Of a stretch of DNA of 64,000 nucleotides, positions 32,669 to 41,107 are shown one piece after another. The stretch is from Streptomyces uncialis. Lineage in GTDB: Bacteria; Actinomycetota; Actinomycetes; Streptomycetales; Streptomycetaceae. The stretch's first letter is position 1. Each line of letters starts with the position of its first letter. The stretch covers positions 62,001-126,000 of the forward strand of contig NZ_LFBV01000004.1 in assembly GCF_001905345.1 (NCBI RefSeq), written 5' to 3'. Made by a program: the position numbers and the translations under genes. Below the pieces are notes generated by a model. The model made no database searches, had not been told where the DNA came from, and saw only the letters and a program-made list of their open reading frames with translations.

Positions 32669-32902
32669 TCAGCGTTCTTGCTGCTCCTCGGCCGAGGCCG
32701 GGACGGCGGTCAGGCGCTCCGTCTCGTCCTGTATCTCAGCGGCGATCTTCTTGAGTTCCGGCTCGAACTTGCGACCGTGGTGGGCGCAGAAGAGCAGTTC
32801 ACCGCCGCTCAACAGGACGACGCGCAGGTAAGCCTGGGCGCCGCAACGGTCGCAGCGGTCAGCGGCCGTCAGCGGGCTCGCGGGGGTCAGAACAGTAGTC
32901 AC
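32669..32902 (-). CDS. Small zinc-ribbon protein (DUF7455 type)
   Basis: 77 aa from a GTG with GAAGAGG upstream. CDRCGAQAYLRVVLLSGGELLFCAHHG gives a CxxC plus CxHH metal site, followed by a charged helix (about residues 45-77). Many actinobacteria carry one copy near hrdB or topoisomerase genes. No biochemical role is known to me. It converges on the protease gene. Confidence 0.85.
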   Translation of the reverse strand: MTTVLTPASPLTAADRCDRCGAQAYLRVVLLSGGELLFCAHHGRKFEPELKKIAAEIQDETERLTAVPASAEEQQER

Positions 32903-33344
32903 GTCGCCTCTTCTCTAGCTCGACGAGCTGTCGTACCAGGGTCAACATCCAACCAGGCCGAAAACGTTCCCGCTCGCGGCTTCTCCTCGAAAATTTCTCC
33001 CCGAGGTGGCTGTCTGCTGCCCATTGGCGGCGAATGTGCCGTATTGCGTGTCTATGTGTCTTACGGGTTCGCGCGGTTTGCATGGGGTCCGGTCCTCCCG
33101 GCTGGCTTGCCGGTTGTTCAAGAGGACGTGCCCGGAGCCTAAATGGTTCATGCCTCGAAGGGAACGTGATATGCCCTTCACTCCATCGAGGCATCGAACA
33201 AGCATGCGACTCTGGACTAGGCTGGTTCTGCGCGAGGGTGGCGTGACAACGGCTCTACCAGGGCTCGGTACCCTCTGAGCGGCAACCGAAGCCGGGCCCT
33301 TACCCCAAAGGGTCGTATCTGAAATTCAGCGAGGAGCGAACCGC
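32903..33344. other. Divergent region between the zinc-ribbon gene and parE
   Basis: 442 bp without a supported gene. An inverted repeat spans 33150-33194 (outer arms ATGCCTCGA and TCGAGGCAT, inner AGGG and CCCT). TAGGCT at 33218-33223 and TACCCT at 33270-33275 are possible -10 elements reading toward parE. Confidence 0.5.
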
Positions 33345-35468
33345 GTGACCGCCGATACGTCCGTGCCGTCCACTGCGCTGCTGACCGGAGCAGACCGGGA
33401 CGGTTCCAACTACACCGCGCGGCACCTGCTCGTCCTGGAGGGCCTCGAAGCGGTTCGCAAGCGGCCCGGTATGTACATCGGGTCGACCGACAGCCGTGGC
33501 CTGATGCACTGCCTCTGGGAGATCATCGACAATTCCGTCGACGAGGCCCTGGGCGGCTACTGCGATCACATCGATGTCGTGCTGCACGACGACGGGTCCG
33601 TCGAGGTCCGTGACAACGGCCGCGGCATCCCCGTGGACGTGGAGCCGAAGACCGGGCTGTCGGGTGTCGAGGTCGTCCTGACCAAGCTGCACGCCGGTGG
33701 CAAGTTCGGCGGCGGCTCGTACGCCGCCTCCGGTGGCCTCCACGGCGTCGGCGCCTCCGTCGTGAACGCGCTCTCGGCGCGTCTGGACGTCGAGGTGGAC
33801 CGCGGTGGCAGCACCCACGCGATCAGCTTCCGCCGGGGCGTTCCCGGGGCCTTCGCGAAGCCGGGGGCGGAGTCGCCCTTCGAACCCCACAGCGGTCTGC
33901 GCAAGACCAAGCGCGTCCCCAAGGCCCGTACCGGCACGCGTCTGCGCTACTGGGCGGACCGCCAGATCTTCCTCAAGGACGCCAAGCTCTCCCTGGACAC
34001 CCTGCACCAGCGCGCGCGGCAGACCGCGTTCCTGGTGCCCGGCCTGACCATCGTCGTCCGCGACGAGTACGGCCTGGGCGAGGGCGGCAGCAAGGGCGAG
34101 GAGTCCTTCCGCTTCGACGGCGGTATCAGCGAGTTCTGCGAGTACCTGGCCACCGACAAGGCGGTCTGCGACGTCCTGCGTTTCTCCGGCACGGGCAGCT
34201 TCAAGGAGACCGTCCCGGTCCTCGACGACCGCGGCCATATGACACCCACCGAGGTCACCCGGGAACTCGGCGTGGACGTGGCCATGCGCTGGGGCACGGG
34301 ATACGAGACCAAGCTCAGGTCCTTCGTGAACATCATCGCCACCCCCAAGGGCGGCACCCATGTCACCGGATTCGAACGCTCCGTGACCAAGACGATGAAC
34401 GAGGTGCTCCGCGGCCAGAAGCTGCTCCGGGTCGCCGAGGACGACATCGTCAAGGACGACGCCCTGGAGGGCCTCACCGCGGTCGTCACCGTACGGCTGG
34501 CCGAGCCGCAGTTCGAGGGGCAGACCAAGGAGGTCCTCGGTACGTCGGCCGCCAACCGCATCGTCGCGGCGGTCGTCGCCAAGGAGCTGAAGGCGTTCCT
34601 GACGTCCACCAAGCGGGACGCGAAGGCGCAGGCCCGCTCGGTGATGGACAAGGCGGTCGCGGCTGCCCGGACCCGGATCGCGGCTCGTCAGCACAAGGAG
34701 GCGCAGCGTCGGAAGACGGCGCTGGAGTCGTCGTCGCTGCCGGCGAAGCTGGCGGACTGCCGCAGTGACGACGTGGAGCGCAGTGAGCTGTTCATCGTGG
34801 AGGGTGACTCGGCGCTGGGTACGGCGAAGCTGGCCCGCAACTCCGAGTTCCAGGCGTTGCTGCCGATCCGGGGCAAGATCCTCAACGTCCAGAAGTCGTC
34901 CGTCTCGGACATGCTGAAGAACGCCGAGTGCGGGGCGATCATCCAGGTCATAGGAGCGGGTTCGGGGCGTACCTTCGACCTGGACGCGGCCCGGTACGGG
35001 AAGATCATCCTGCTCGTGGACGCCGATGTGGACGGCGCGCACATCCGCTGCCTGCTGCTGACGCTGTTCCAGCGGTACATGCGCCCGATGGTCGCTGCGG
35101 GGCGGGTCTTCGCCGCCGTGCCGCCGCTGCACCGGATCGAGCTCGTCCAGCCCAAGAAGGGCCAGGACAAGTACGTCTACACCTACTCCGACCGGGAGCT
35201 GCGTGACACGCTGCTGGAGTTCCAGCGCAAGAACGTCCGCTACAAGGACTCCATCCAGCGCTACAAGGGGCTCGGTGAGATGGACGCCGACCAGCTGGCC
35301 GAGACCACGATGGACCCGCGGTTCCGGACCCTGCGCCGGATCAACATCTCCGATCTGGAGTCCTCCGAGCGGGTCTTCGACCTGCTGATGGGCAACGAGG
35401 TCGCCCCGCGCAAGGAGTTCATCACCAGCTCGGCGGCCACCCTCGACCGTTCGCGTATCGACGCCTGA
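33345..35468 (+). CDS. parE: DNA topoisomerase IV subunit B
   Basis: 707 aa, GTG start with GAGGAG at 33331-33336. The GHKL ATPase domain (about 25-240) has the Bergerat elements EIIDNSVDEALGG, DNGRGIPVDV and GGLHGVGASVVNALS. The transducer domain and the TOPRIM domain follow, the latter with ELFIVEGDSALGTAK (near 485) and VDADVDGAHIRCL. The C-terminal GyrB-type end includes RYKGLGEMDADQLAETTMDP. Pairing with the ParC-type subunit at 42405-44855 and conserved order (S. coelicolor SCO5822 and SCO5836, from memory) favour topoisomerase IV, the decatenase, over gyrase. Confidence 0.93.
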   Translation: MTADTSVPSTALLTGADRDGSNYTARHLLVLEGLEAVRKRPGMYIGSTDSRGLMHCLWEIIDNSVDEALGGYCDHIDVVLHDDGSVEVRDNGRGIPVDVEPKTGLSGVEVVLTKLHAGGKFGGGSYAASGGLHGVGASVVNALSARLDVEVDRGGSTHAISFRRGVPGAFAKPGAESPFEPHSGLRKTKRVPKARTGTRLRYWADRQIFLKDAKLSLDTLHQRARQTAFLVPGLTIVVRDEYGLGEGGSKGEESFRFDGGISEFCEYLATDKAVCDVLRFSGTGSFKETVPVLDDRGHMTPTEVTRELGVDVAMRWGTGYETKLRSFVNIIATPKGGTHVTGFERSVTKTMNEVLRGQKLLRVAEDDIVKDDALEGLTAVVTVRLAEPQFEGQTKEVLGTSAANRIVAAVVAKELKAFLTSTKRDAKAQARSVMDKAVAAARTRIAARQHKEAQRRKTALESSSLPAKLADCRSDDVERSELFIVEGDSALGTAKLARNSEFQALLPIRGKILNVQKSSVSDMLKNAECGAIIQVIGAGSGRTFDLDAARYGKIILLVDADVDGAHIRCLLLTLFQRYMRPMVAAGRVFAAVPPLHRIELVQPKKGQDKYVYTYSDRELRDTLLEFQRKNVRYKDSIQRYKGLGEMDADQLAETTMDPRFRTLRRINISDLESSERVFDLLMGNEVAPRKEFITSSAATLDRSRIDA

Positions 35469-35789
35469 TCCGGCCGTCTGCCGGTCCGGTCCGGTCCGGT
35501 CCGGGCCGGGCCGGGCCGTACCGGCCCGGGTCGTACCGGCCTCGGATCGGCTCGGGTCGTACCGGCTCCGGTCGGTCCGGGATGGGGCCGAATCAGGTCG
35601 GGCCGATCCCGGTCGGGGTCGTGCCCGCCGCGCGCGTCCGCCGCCGCGGACATGCTTCGTCGCCCTCCCCACCCGGGTTGCGCCGTCCGGGACGGGAGGG
35701 CGACGTGTGTTCCGGGACGACCTGGACGACCGGCCCCTCGGGACGACCGACGCGCGCGGGCCGGGGCGCGGGGCCGGAGGGGGTCGGCG
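35469..35789. other. parE to response-regulator intergenic stretch
   Basis: 321 bp between convergent genes. Beyond the tandem repeat I see no gene and no clear terminator hairpin; the repeat itself may take that role. Confidence 0.45.
35481..35580. repeat. Degenerate 5-bp tandem repeat after parE
   Basis: CCGGT is repeated four times (35481-35500), then CCGGG three times (35501-35515). It continues as a decaying 5-bp period that includes two copies of GGGTCGTACCGGC. It starts 13 nt after the parE stop. Confidence 0.9.
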
Positions 35790-36485
35790 TCAGCGGGGCG
35801 ACACCCAGGCGTAGCGGTGCTCGGGCCGTCCGGTGTCGCCGTAACGCAACGTGAGCTGGAGCCGGCCCGCCTGCTCCAGATGACGGAGGTAACGCTGGGC
35901 GGTAGAGCGACTCAAACCGGTCTGGGCGGCCACCTCGTGTGCGGACAACGGCTGAGCGGCACGGTGCAGAACGCCGCATATCAAATCGGTGGTGGGAAGC
36001 GAGTGACCGCTCGGCAGTCCCTGGGGCGGGGTCGTCGTGGTCGTGCGCAGCGCGCCGAAGATCCGGTCGACCTGCTCCTGTGCGGCCATCCCGCTGCCGC
36101 CCACCCGGTCGACCGTGCGGCGCAGGGCGGCGTACGCCTCCAGGCGGCTGCGCAGCGCGTCGAACGTGAAGGGCTTCACCAGGTAGTGCAGGGCGCCGAG
36201 CCGCATGGCGTCCTGGATGGTGGTCACATCGCTCGCCGCCGTGATCATGATGACGTCGGTGCGATGGCCGAGCTGACGCATGTGCTGCACCAGCGACAGC
36301 CCGGTCCGGTCCGGGAGGTAGTGGTCGAGCAGGACGAGGTCTATCTGCTCGCGTTCCACGGTGGCGAGCGCCTGGGCGGCGTCGTGGGCGCGACCGACCA
36401 CACGAAAGCCCGGGACTTTGGCCACGTAGCGGGCGTTGATCTCTGCGACTCGGAAATCGTCGTCCACGACCAGGACGTCAATCAT
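35790..36485 (-). CDS. CitB/DcuR-type response regulator, orphan
   Basis: 231 aa from the ATG at 36485 with AAAGG upstream. The receiver domain (1-125) starts MIDVLVVDDDFRV, has the phospho-acceptor Asp in VLLDHYLP, the Thr in IMITAAS and the Lys in YLVKPF. A winged helix follows at about 165-231 (LSAHEVAAQTGLSRSTAQRYLRHLEQAGRL). Such regulators act with CitA/DcuS kinases on carboxylate uptake genes. No kinase is adjacent; the nearest is at 38158-39798, next to a close paralogue of this regulator. Divergently transcribed from a very short reading frame at 36632. Confidence 0.9.
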   Translation of the reverse strand: MIDVLVVDDDFRVAEINARYVAKVPGFRVVGRAHDAAQALATVEREQIDLVLLDHYLPDRTGLSLVQHMRQLGHRTDVIMITAASDVTTIQDAMRLGALHYLVKPFTFDALRSRLEAYAALRRTVDRVGGSGMAAQEQVDRIFGALRTTTTTPPQGLPSGHSLPTTDLICGVLHRAAQPLSAHEVAAQTGLSRSTAQRYLRHLEQAGRLQLTLRYGDTGRPEHRYAWVSPR

Positions 36486-37088
36486 CGACCGGGCCTTTCT
36501 GGTTAAGCCCATGGTGAGGCTTCGTGTTCTAGCGCGCGCAAAATGAGCACAACAGGGGTTTGCAATCAGAAGATGGGCCAGCGCGCACAAGGATCGCACT
36601 GCGACGCACATCGCACTTACCGTGCCGGGCCATGAGCACAGAAACCAACCGGGCCACCGGGTCACGGACCGCGGGCGGGGAGTCCTCGCGCGGCACGCTG
36701 CCCGGAGCCGGGAAGCGGAGGTGCCCCGAGGGGCCGGACGCCACGGTGGTCGAGGACCGCTGAGCCCGGCACCGAACCCTGAGCGCGACCCGTCGACGGG
36801 GCACCGCCCCCGACGCCGGGGTGACGGACCGCTCTTCCGTCACGGGAGCGTGAACCCGTGAGCGGCTCGCATCGTGGCGGGCGCTCGTGGGCGGCCGACG
36901 GCCGGTCGACCGTACTCCGGTCCGCCGCCCGTCCCGTTCCGGTTCCCGTCCCCCGCCCGGCTTTGTGCCCACAGTCGCGCTGTACGCCCCGCTGCGGGCC
37001 TCCGAGACCGCATCCGTCCCCCGGGGCGGACCGAAGAACCCCAGGCCCCTGGCGGGGCTCTGAGGCCGTTTCATCTCACAAGGACGTG
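36486..37088. other. Region between the two response regulators, left part
   Basis: 603 bp. It carries a possible promoter reading right (TACCGT at 36618-36623, 8 nt before an ATG) and a 43-codon frame. The rest shows no coding signal that I can support. CitB-type regulators are often next to a transporter gene, and none is present here. Confidence 0.5.
36632..36763 (+). CDS. Possible short peptide or remnant gene
   Basis: 43 aa beginning MSTETNRATG. The only support is position: it is divergent from a CitB-type regulator with a -10-like TACCGT 8 nt upstream, the place where a regulated transporter gene would be expected. It has no membrane segment and no recognised domain. It may be the start of a deleted gene, or chance. 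Confidence 0.2.
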   Translation: MSTETNRATGSRTAGGESSRGTLPGAGKRRCPEGPDATVVEDR

Positions 37089-37343
37089 ATGCGCATGCGG
37101 GACACCACCAGATGGGCGTCGGCCGCCGGTGCGGGGATGATGGCGCTGGGCGCACTCGTGGGGCTCTCATCGGTCAGCGGCGGAGGTGTCGGCGACGACG
37201 GCTCCCGCACCCCGCGTCATGTGGGGACGACCGTCGACGAGGCGGAACGCCGTGAAGCGCCCGTGAACCGGCGCTCGGGCCGTACCCTGCCCGCCGACTT
37301 CGGCACCACGACCGGGGCCCGGTCCGCCACCACCGACGGCTGA
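37089..37343 (+). CDS. Small secreted or membrane-anchored protein, hypothetical
   Basis: 84 aa from ATG 37089, or 82 aa from ATG 37095; AAGGA at 37080-37084 fits the second better. Residues 1-30 look like a signal peptide or single anchor (DTTRWASAAGAGMMALGALVGLSS). The rest is hydrophilic, rich in Gly, Arg and Thr. No family recognised. It sits between two paralogous response-regulator genes on the opposite strand. Confidence 0.4.
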   Translation: MRMRDTTRWASAAGAGMMALGALVGLSSVSGGGVGDDGSRTPRHVGTTVDEAERREAPVNRRSGRTLPADFGTTTGARSATTDG

Positions 37344-37483
37344 ACCCCGGCCACCGACGCGGCGCCGCACCGTACGAGGTGCGCCGCCCGCAAGGCCCGT
37401 ACGCGACCGCCGCGCACCGCGCGCCGCGACCGCTCGGGCCCGCCACGTGAGCCCCCGCGCCACTTCCCCCGCCGCGCGGGGGC

Positions 37484-38161
37484 TCACCCCCGGGTGGCCC
37501 ACCGGTACCGGTGCTCGGGGCGGCCCGTGTCCCCGTACCGCAGACTGAGCCGGACCCGCCCGGCGCGCTCCAGCAGTTTGAGGTAGCGCTGGGCCGTCTG
37601 CCGGCTCAACTGGGTGCTGTCGGCGAGTTCCTGTGCGGACACCGGTCCTTCGGCGGACATCAGCACCCTGCGCACCAGTTCCGCGGTGGTGGGGGAGTGG
37701 CCTTTCGGGAGTTCGGGTTCGGCGGACACCGTGAGCGCGCCGAAGATCCGGTCCACCTCCGCCTGTTCGGCCTCGCCGCCACCCCTGAGGGTGCGCTGGA
37801 GGGCCGCGTACGCCTCCAGCTTGGTCCGCAGCCCGGAGAACGCGAACGGCTTCACCAGGTACTGGAGAGCGCCCAGCCGCATCGCCGCCTGCACGGTGCC
37901 CACGTCCCGGGCGGCCGTCACCATGATCACGTCGGTCTCATGGCCGCGCTCCCGCAGTCTGCGGACCACGTCCAGCCCGGTCTCGTCGGGCAGATGGTGG
38001 TCGAGCAGCACCAGATCGACCTCGTCGGTCTCCACGCAGTGCAGCGCCTCGGCGGCGTTGTGCGCCTTCGCCGCCACCCGGAAACCGGCGATCTTCTCGA
38101 CGTACGCCGCGTTGACGTCCGCCACCCGGATGTCGTCGTCCACCACCAGGACCGCGATCAC
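37484..38161 (-). CDS. CitB/DcuR-type response regulator, partner of adjacent kinase
   Basis: 225 aa. The receiver has MIAVLVVDDDIRV, the phospho-acceptor Asp in VLLDHHLPDETG, IMVTAARD, and Lys in QYLVKPF. The C-terminal winged helix (about 160-225) has SAQELADSTQLSRQTAQRYLKLLERAGRVRL. The start codon overlaps the stop of the kinase gene by 4 nt (ATGA), so the two are translationally coupled and form a pair. It is clearly paralogous to the regulator at 35790-36485, sharing the LRYGDTGRPEHRY C-terminal block. Confidence 0.93.
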   Translation of the reverse strand: MIAVLVVDDDIRVADVNAAYVEKIAGFRVAAKAHNAAEALHCVETDEVDLVLLDHHLPDETGLDVVRRLRERGHETDVIMVTAARDVGTVQAAMRLGALQYLVKPFAFSGLRTKLEAYAALQRTLRGGGEAEQAEVDRIFGALTVSAEPELPKGHSPTTAELVRRVLMSAEGPVSAQELADSTQLSRQTAQRYLKLLERAGRVRLSLRYGDTGRPEHRYRWATRG

Positions 38162-39798
38162 CGCACCTCCTCCGCGCTCGCCAGCGGTGCCTCCGACAGG
38201 GCCTCCGGCAGCCGCACGATGAACTCCGCGCCGCCGTCCGGGCCCTCGCCGACCTCGGCGCCGCCGCCCTGCCGCTCGGCCAGCCGGCGCACCAGCGCCA
38301 GACCGATGCCGCGCTTGCCGCGCGCGGGGATCTTCTTGGTGGTCCAGCCCTCCATGAAGATCGTCTCCCGCTGCTCCGGCGGGACACCGGGACCGGTGTC
38401 CCGCACCCGCAGCACCGCGGCCCGGCCCTCCGCCCGCAGCACGACCTCCACGCGCGCGTGGGGCGATCCGGACGAGGCGTCCAGCGCGTTGTCGACGAGG
38501 TTCCCCACGATGGTGACCAGCCCACGCGGGTCGATCAGCCGGTCCGGCAGCGAGGTGTCCGGGGACACCGCGAGCGTCACACCGCGTTCGGCCGCGACCG
38601 TGGCCTTGCCGACCAGCAGGGCCGCCAGCAGCGGGTCGTGGATCTTCTCCGTGATCTGCTCGGCGGTCACCCGGTGGGCCCCGGCGACCTCCCCGACGAA
38701 CTCGACGGCCTCGTCGAACATCTCCAGCTCCAGCAGCCCGAGCAGGGTGTGCATACGGTTCGCGTGCTCATGGTCCTGCGCGCGCAGCGCGTCGATGAGA
38801 CCACGGGTGGAGTCCAGCTCACGGCCGAGCTGCTCCAGCTCGGTACGGTCACGCAGCGTGGCCACGGCGCCGCCGTCGTCGGTGGGCATCCGGTTGGCGA
38901 TCAGCACCCGCTGCCCCCGCACGGTCACCAGGTCCGTCCCCGTCACCCGGCCCGCGAGGACATCGGTGGTGCGGCCCGGGCCCAGCGCCGAGTCCAGCGA
39001 CTTGCCGACGACCTCCGTGCCGAGGCCCAGCAGCCGCTGCGCCTCGTCGTTGAGCAGCCGGATACGCCCGCCGCGGTCCAGGGCCACCACACCCTCGCGG
39101 ATGCTGTGCAGCATCGCCTCGCGCTCCGCGAGCAGCGCGGAGATGTCCGAGAAGGCGAGGTCCCTGGTCTGCTTCTGCACCCGCCGGGAGATCAGGTACG
39201 CCGCCAGTGCCCCGACCGCCAGCGCCCCGCCCGCGTAGGCGAGCAGGCTGGGGATCGTGTGGAAGAGCCGCGCCCGGACGCTGTCGTACTCGATGCCGAC
39301 GGACACCGCGCCGATGATGTCGCCGCTCGCGTCACGCAGCGGCACCTTCCCGCGCGCGGAGCGGCCCAGGGTGCCGTTGTCGATCTGCATGATCTCCCGG
39401 CCCGCGAGCGGGACGCTGGGGTCCGTGGAGACGACCTTGCCGATCTGGAGGGTGTCGGTGTGCGACCAGCGGACCCCGTCCATGTTCATGATCACGATGT
39501 ACTCGGCGCCGCTCGCGTGCCGTATGCGCTCCGCGACCGCCTGCACCGGACCGTCGACCGTCGGTAGCGAGGTCTTCATGTCCGCGGCTATCTGGGGCTG
39601 GGCCGCGGTGGTCTGCGCTATCGCCAGGGCGCGCTGCATGGCCTGGTCGTCCAGCTCGTTGCTGAGGGGCGCGAGGAACAGGCCGGTGGCGAGCACCACG
39701 ACTCCGCCGGCGATCGCCAGTTGCATCAGGAGCACCTGCGAGAAGACCCGGCGGGGCAGACCGAGACGCAGGCGCCGGACGGGGGGGGACGGGCTCAT
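38158..39798 (-). CDS. CitA/DcuS-type sensor histidine kinase
   Basis: 546 aa. Membrane helix at about 22-44, an extracytoplasmic sensor domain (about 45-178, single-Cache type by pattern, with RHASGAEYIVIMNMDG and IIGAVSVGIEYD), second helix at about 185-207, a PAS domain (about 220-320), then DALRAQDHEHANRMHTLLGLLELE with the phospho-acceptor His, and a HATPase domain with NLVDNALDASSG and GKRGIGLALVRRL. These kinases sense C4-dicarboxylates or citrate outside the cell. Which ligand applies here is unknown, as no transporter gene is next to it. Confidence 0.94.
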   Translation of the reverse strand: MSPSPPVRRLRLGLPRRVFSQVLLMQLAIAGGVVVLATGLFLAPLSNELDDQAMQRALAIAQTTAAQPQIAADMKTSLPTVDGPVQAVAERIRHASGAEYIVIMNMDGVRWSHTDTLQIGKVVSTDPSVPLAGREIMQIDNGTLGRSARGKVPLRDASGDIIGAVSVGIEYDSVRARLFHTIPSLLAYAGGALAVGALAAYLISRRVQKQTRDLAFSDISALLAEREAMLHSIREGVVALDRGGRIRLLNDEAQRLLGLGTEVVGKSLDSALGPGRTTDVLAGRVTGTDLVTVRGQRVLIANRMPTDDGGAVATLRDRTELEQLGRELDSTRGLIDALRAQDHEHANRMHTLLGLLELEMFDEAVEFVGEVAGAHRVTAEQITEKIHDPLLAALLVGKATVAAERGVTLAVSPDTSLPDRLIDPRGLVTIVGNLVDNALDASSGSPHARVEVVLRAEGRAAVLRVRDTGPGVPPEQRETIFMEGWTTKKIPARGKRGIGLALVRRLAERQGGGAEVGEGPDGGAEFIVRLPEALSEAPLASAEEVR

Positions 39799-39894
39799 GC
39801 GTACGAACGGTACGGGGCGCGGGCGTCCCAGTCGAAGCCCCTGTGGTGCGGATCTCGTGGCTTTGCTGTGCTGGGTCCTTCGGCGGCGCGCCGT

Positions 39895-40830
39895 TCAGCC
39901 CTCCGCGGCGGTGACCAGCTCACGTACCGCGACGACGTCCATACGCGCCGGGGTCGCCAGGGCGGCCCCGCAGCTCTCCGGCCGGGCGGGCAGGGACGCC
40001 CCCCGCGCGACCGTGACACGCCACGTACGGCCGTCCACGTGCCGAACGGAGACCTCCCAGCGGGGAGCGGCCCCCTCGGTCCGTTCGACGCTCAGAACGC
40101 CCGCTGCGGCCTCCTGGGCCGCCTTGCGGACGGCCAGCTCCGCCGCCTGGCCCGGACGCTCCCACGCGGAGCCGCCCCGGCAGCCCTCCGTCACGATCCG
40201 GCCGTCGGTGACGGCCTCCAAGATCTCCTTGACGAGCGGGGCCTCGACCCTGCCGTACGCGTAGCCGTACGGCAGCACCAGCAGCGTCGGCGAGAAGCGG
40301 TGCCCACCGAGGTGGGTGACCTCCCAGACGCCGCGCTCACCGGAGTCGGTGAGCTCCTGGGCGAGCGGGCGCCCCAGCAGGGCGCAGCAGCGGTCCCGCT
40401 TGCCGTTGGTGCAGACGAGGATCAGGGGGGCGCCCGTGTGCGCCCGCCCGTCCAGCGCCCGGTCGAAGCCGTCGGCGTCGCCCGCGCCGAGCGCCCCGAG
40501 GTCCAGGCCGAGCAGCCGCGCCGGGTCGTCGATGTCGGCCTCCCGCAGCCAGGTCCCGCCCGGCACGGTGTGCGCGGCGTACACCCGGCGGGTGCCGTCC
40601 GTGTGACGGTCCGCGTGCCTGCCCGGTCTGCGGATCAGCGCGATCCGCACCCCGGTGCCCTCCGCCACCGACTCCAGGGCACGCCCCACCGCCGGGTCCA
40701 GATGGCTCGCCGTCAGCGCCTTGGCGCCCCAGGGACCGGGCTGTTCGAGCAGCAGCCAGGTGCGGGCCGTGGCCGCGGTGCCGGCCAGCGGTTCGTCGGA
40801 GCTCCGCGAAGCGGTTGCGCACGTACTCAC
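39895..40830 (-). CDS. Sucrase/ferredoxin-like family protein
   Basis: 311 aa from a GTG start. The C-terminal half has the thioredoxin-like ferredoxin pattern CTNGKRDRCCALLGRPLA, and later VTHLGGHRFSPTLLVLPYGYAYGR with the two histidines of the HxxxH motif. Families with this pattern bind a 2Fe-2S cluster. Expression is probably iron-controlled and leaderless: an iron box lies directly at the start codon and contains the -10 TAGGCT, 7 nt before the GTG. A role in iron metabolism, for example siderophore reduction, is inference from the operator, not from a known activity. Confidence 0.88.
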   Translation of the reverse strand: MSTCATASRSSDEPLAGTAATARTWLLLEQPGPWGAKALTASHLDPAVGRALESVAEGTGVRIALIRRPGRHADRHTDGTRRVYAAHTVPGGTWLREADIDDPARLLGLDLGALGAGDADGFDRALDGRAHTGAPLILVCTNGKRDRCCALLGRPLAQELTDSGERGVWEVTHLGGHRFSPTLLVLPYGYAYGRVEAPLVKEILEAVTDGRIVTEGCRGGSAWERPGQAAELAVRKAAQEAAAGVLSVERTEGAAPRWEVSVRHVDGRTWRVTVARGASLPARPESCGAALATPARMDVVAVRELVTAAEG

Positions 40831-40849
40831 AGAGGTGAGCCTAACCTGA
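40831..40849. promoter_or_regulatory. Iron box (IdeR/DmdR1 type)
   Basis: On the minus strand TCAGGTTAGGCTCACCTCT matches the consensus TTAGGTTAGGCTAACCTAA at 15 of 19 positions. It begins directly next to the GTG of the sucrase/ferredoxin-like gene and includes its predicted -10 hexamer. Confidence 0.82.
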
Positions 40850-41107
40850 CGTGCTCGACGGGGACTTCCGGGCGCGGCCGGTCCCCGTCGGTGACCTCCC
40901 GCGCGCGGGACGTGGCCCTGGCCCGCTCGGAGGCCGACGGGCGACCGGGAGTGTCCGGGCGCCCTCGTATCCTGGGACCGGGCCGGGTCCCGCCCTGGGT
41001 CCGGGCCGGTCCCAGGTGCCCCGGCGGTGCCGGAAGGGCTCCAGCGGGTGCGTGCGAGCGTGCGTGGCCCGAGCAGCAGTGGCCCGAGCAGCAGGAGAGA
41101 GCGCGCG

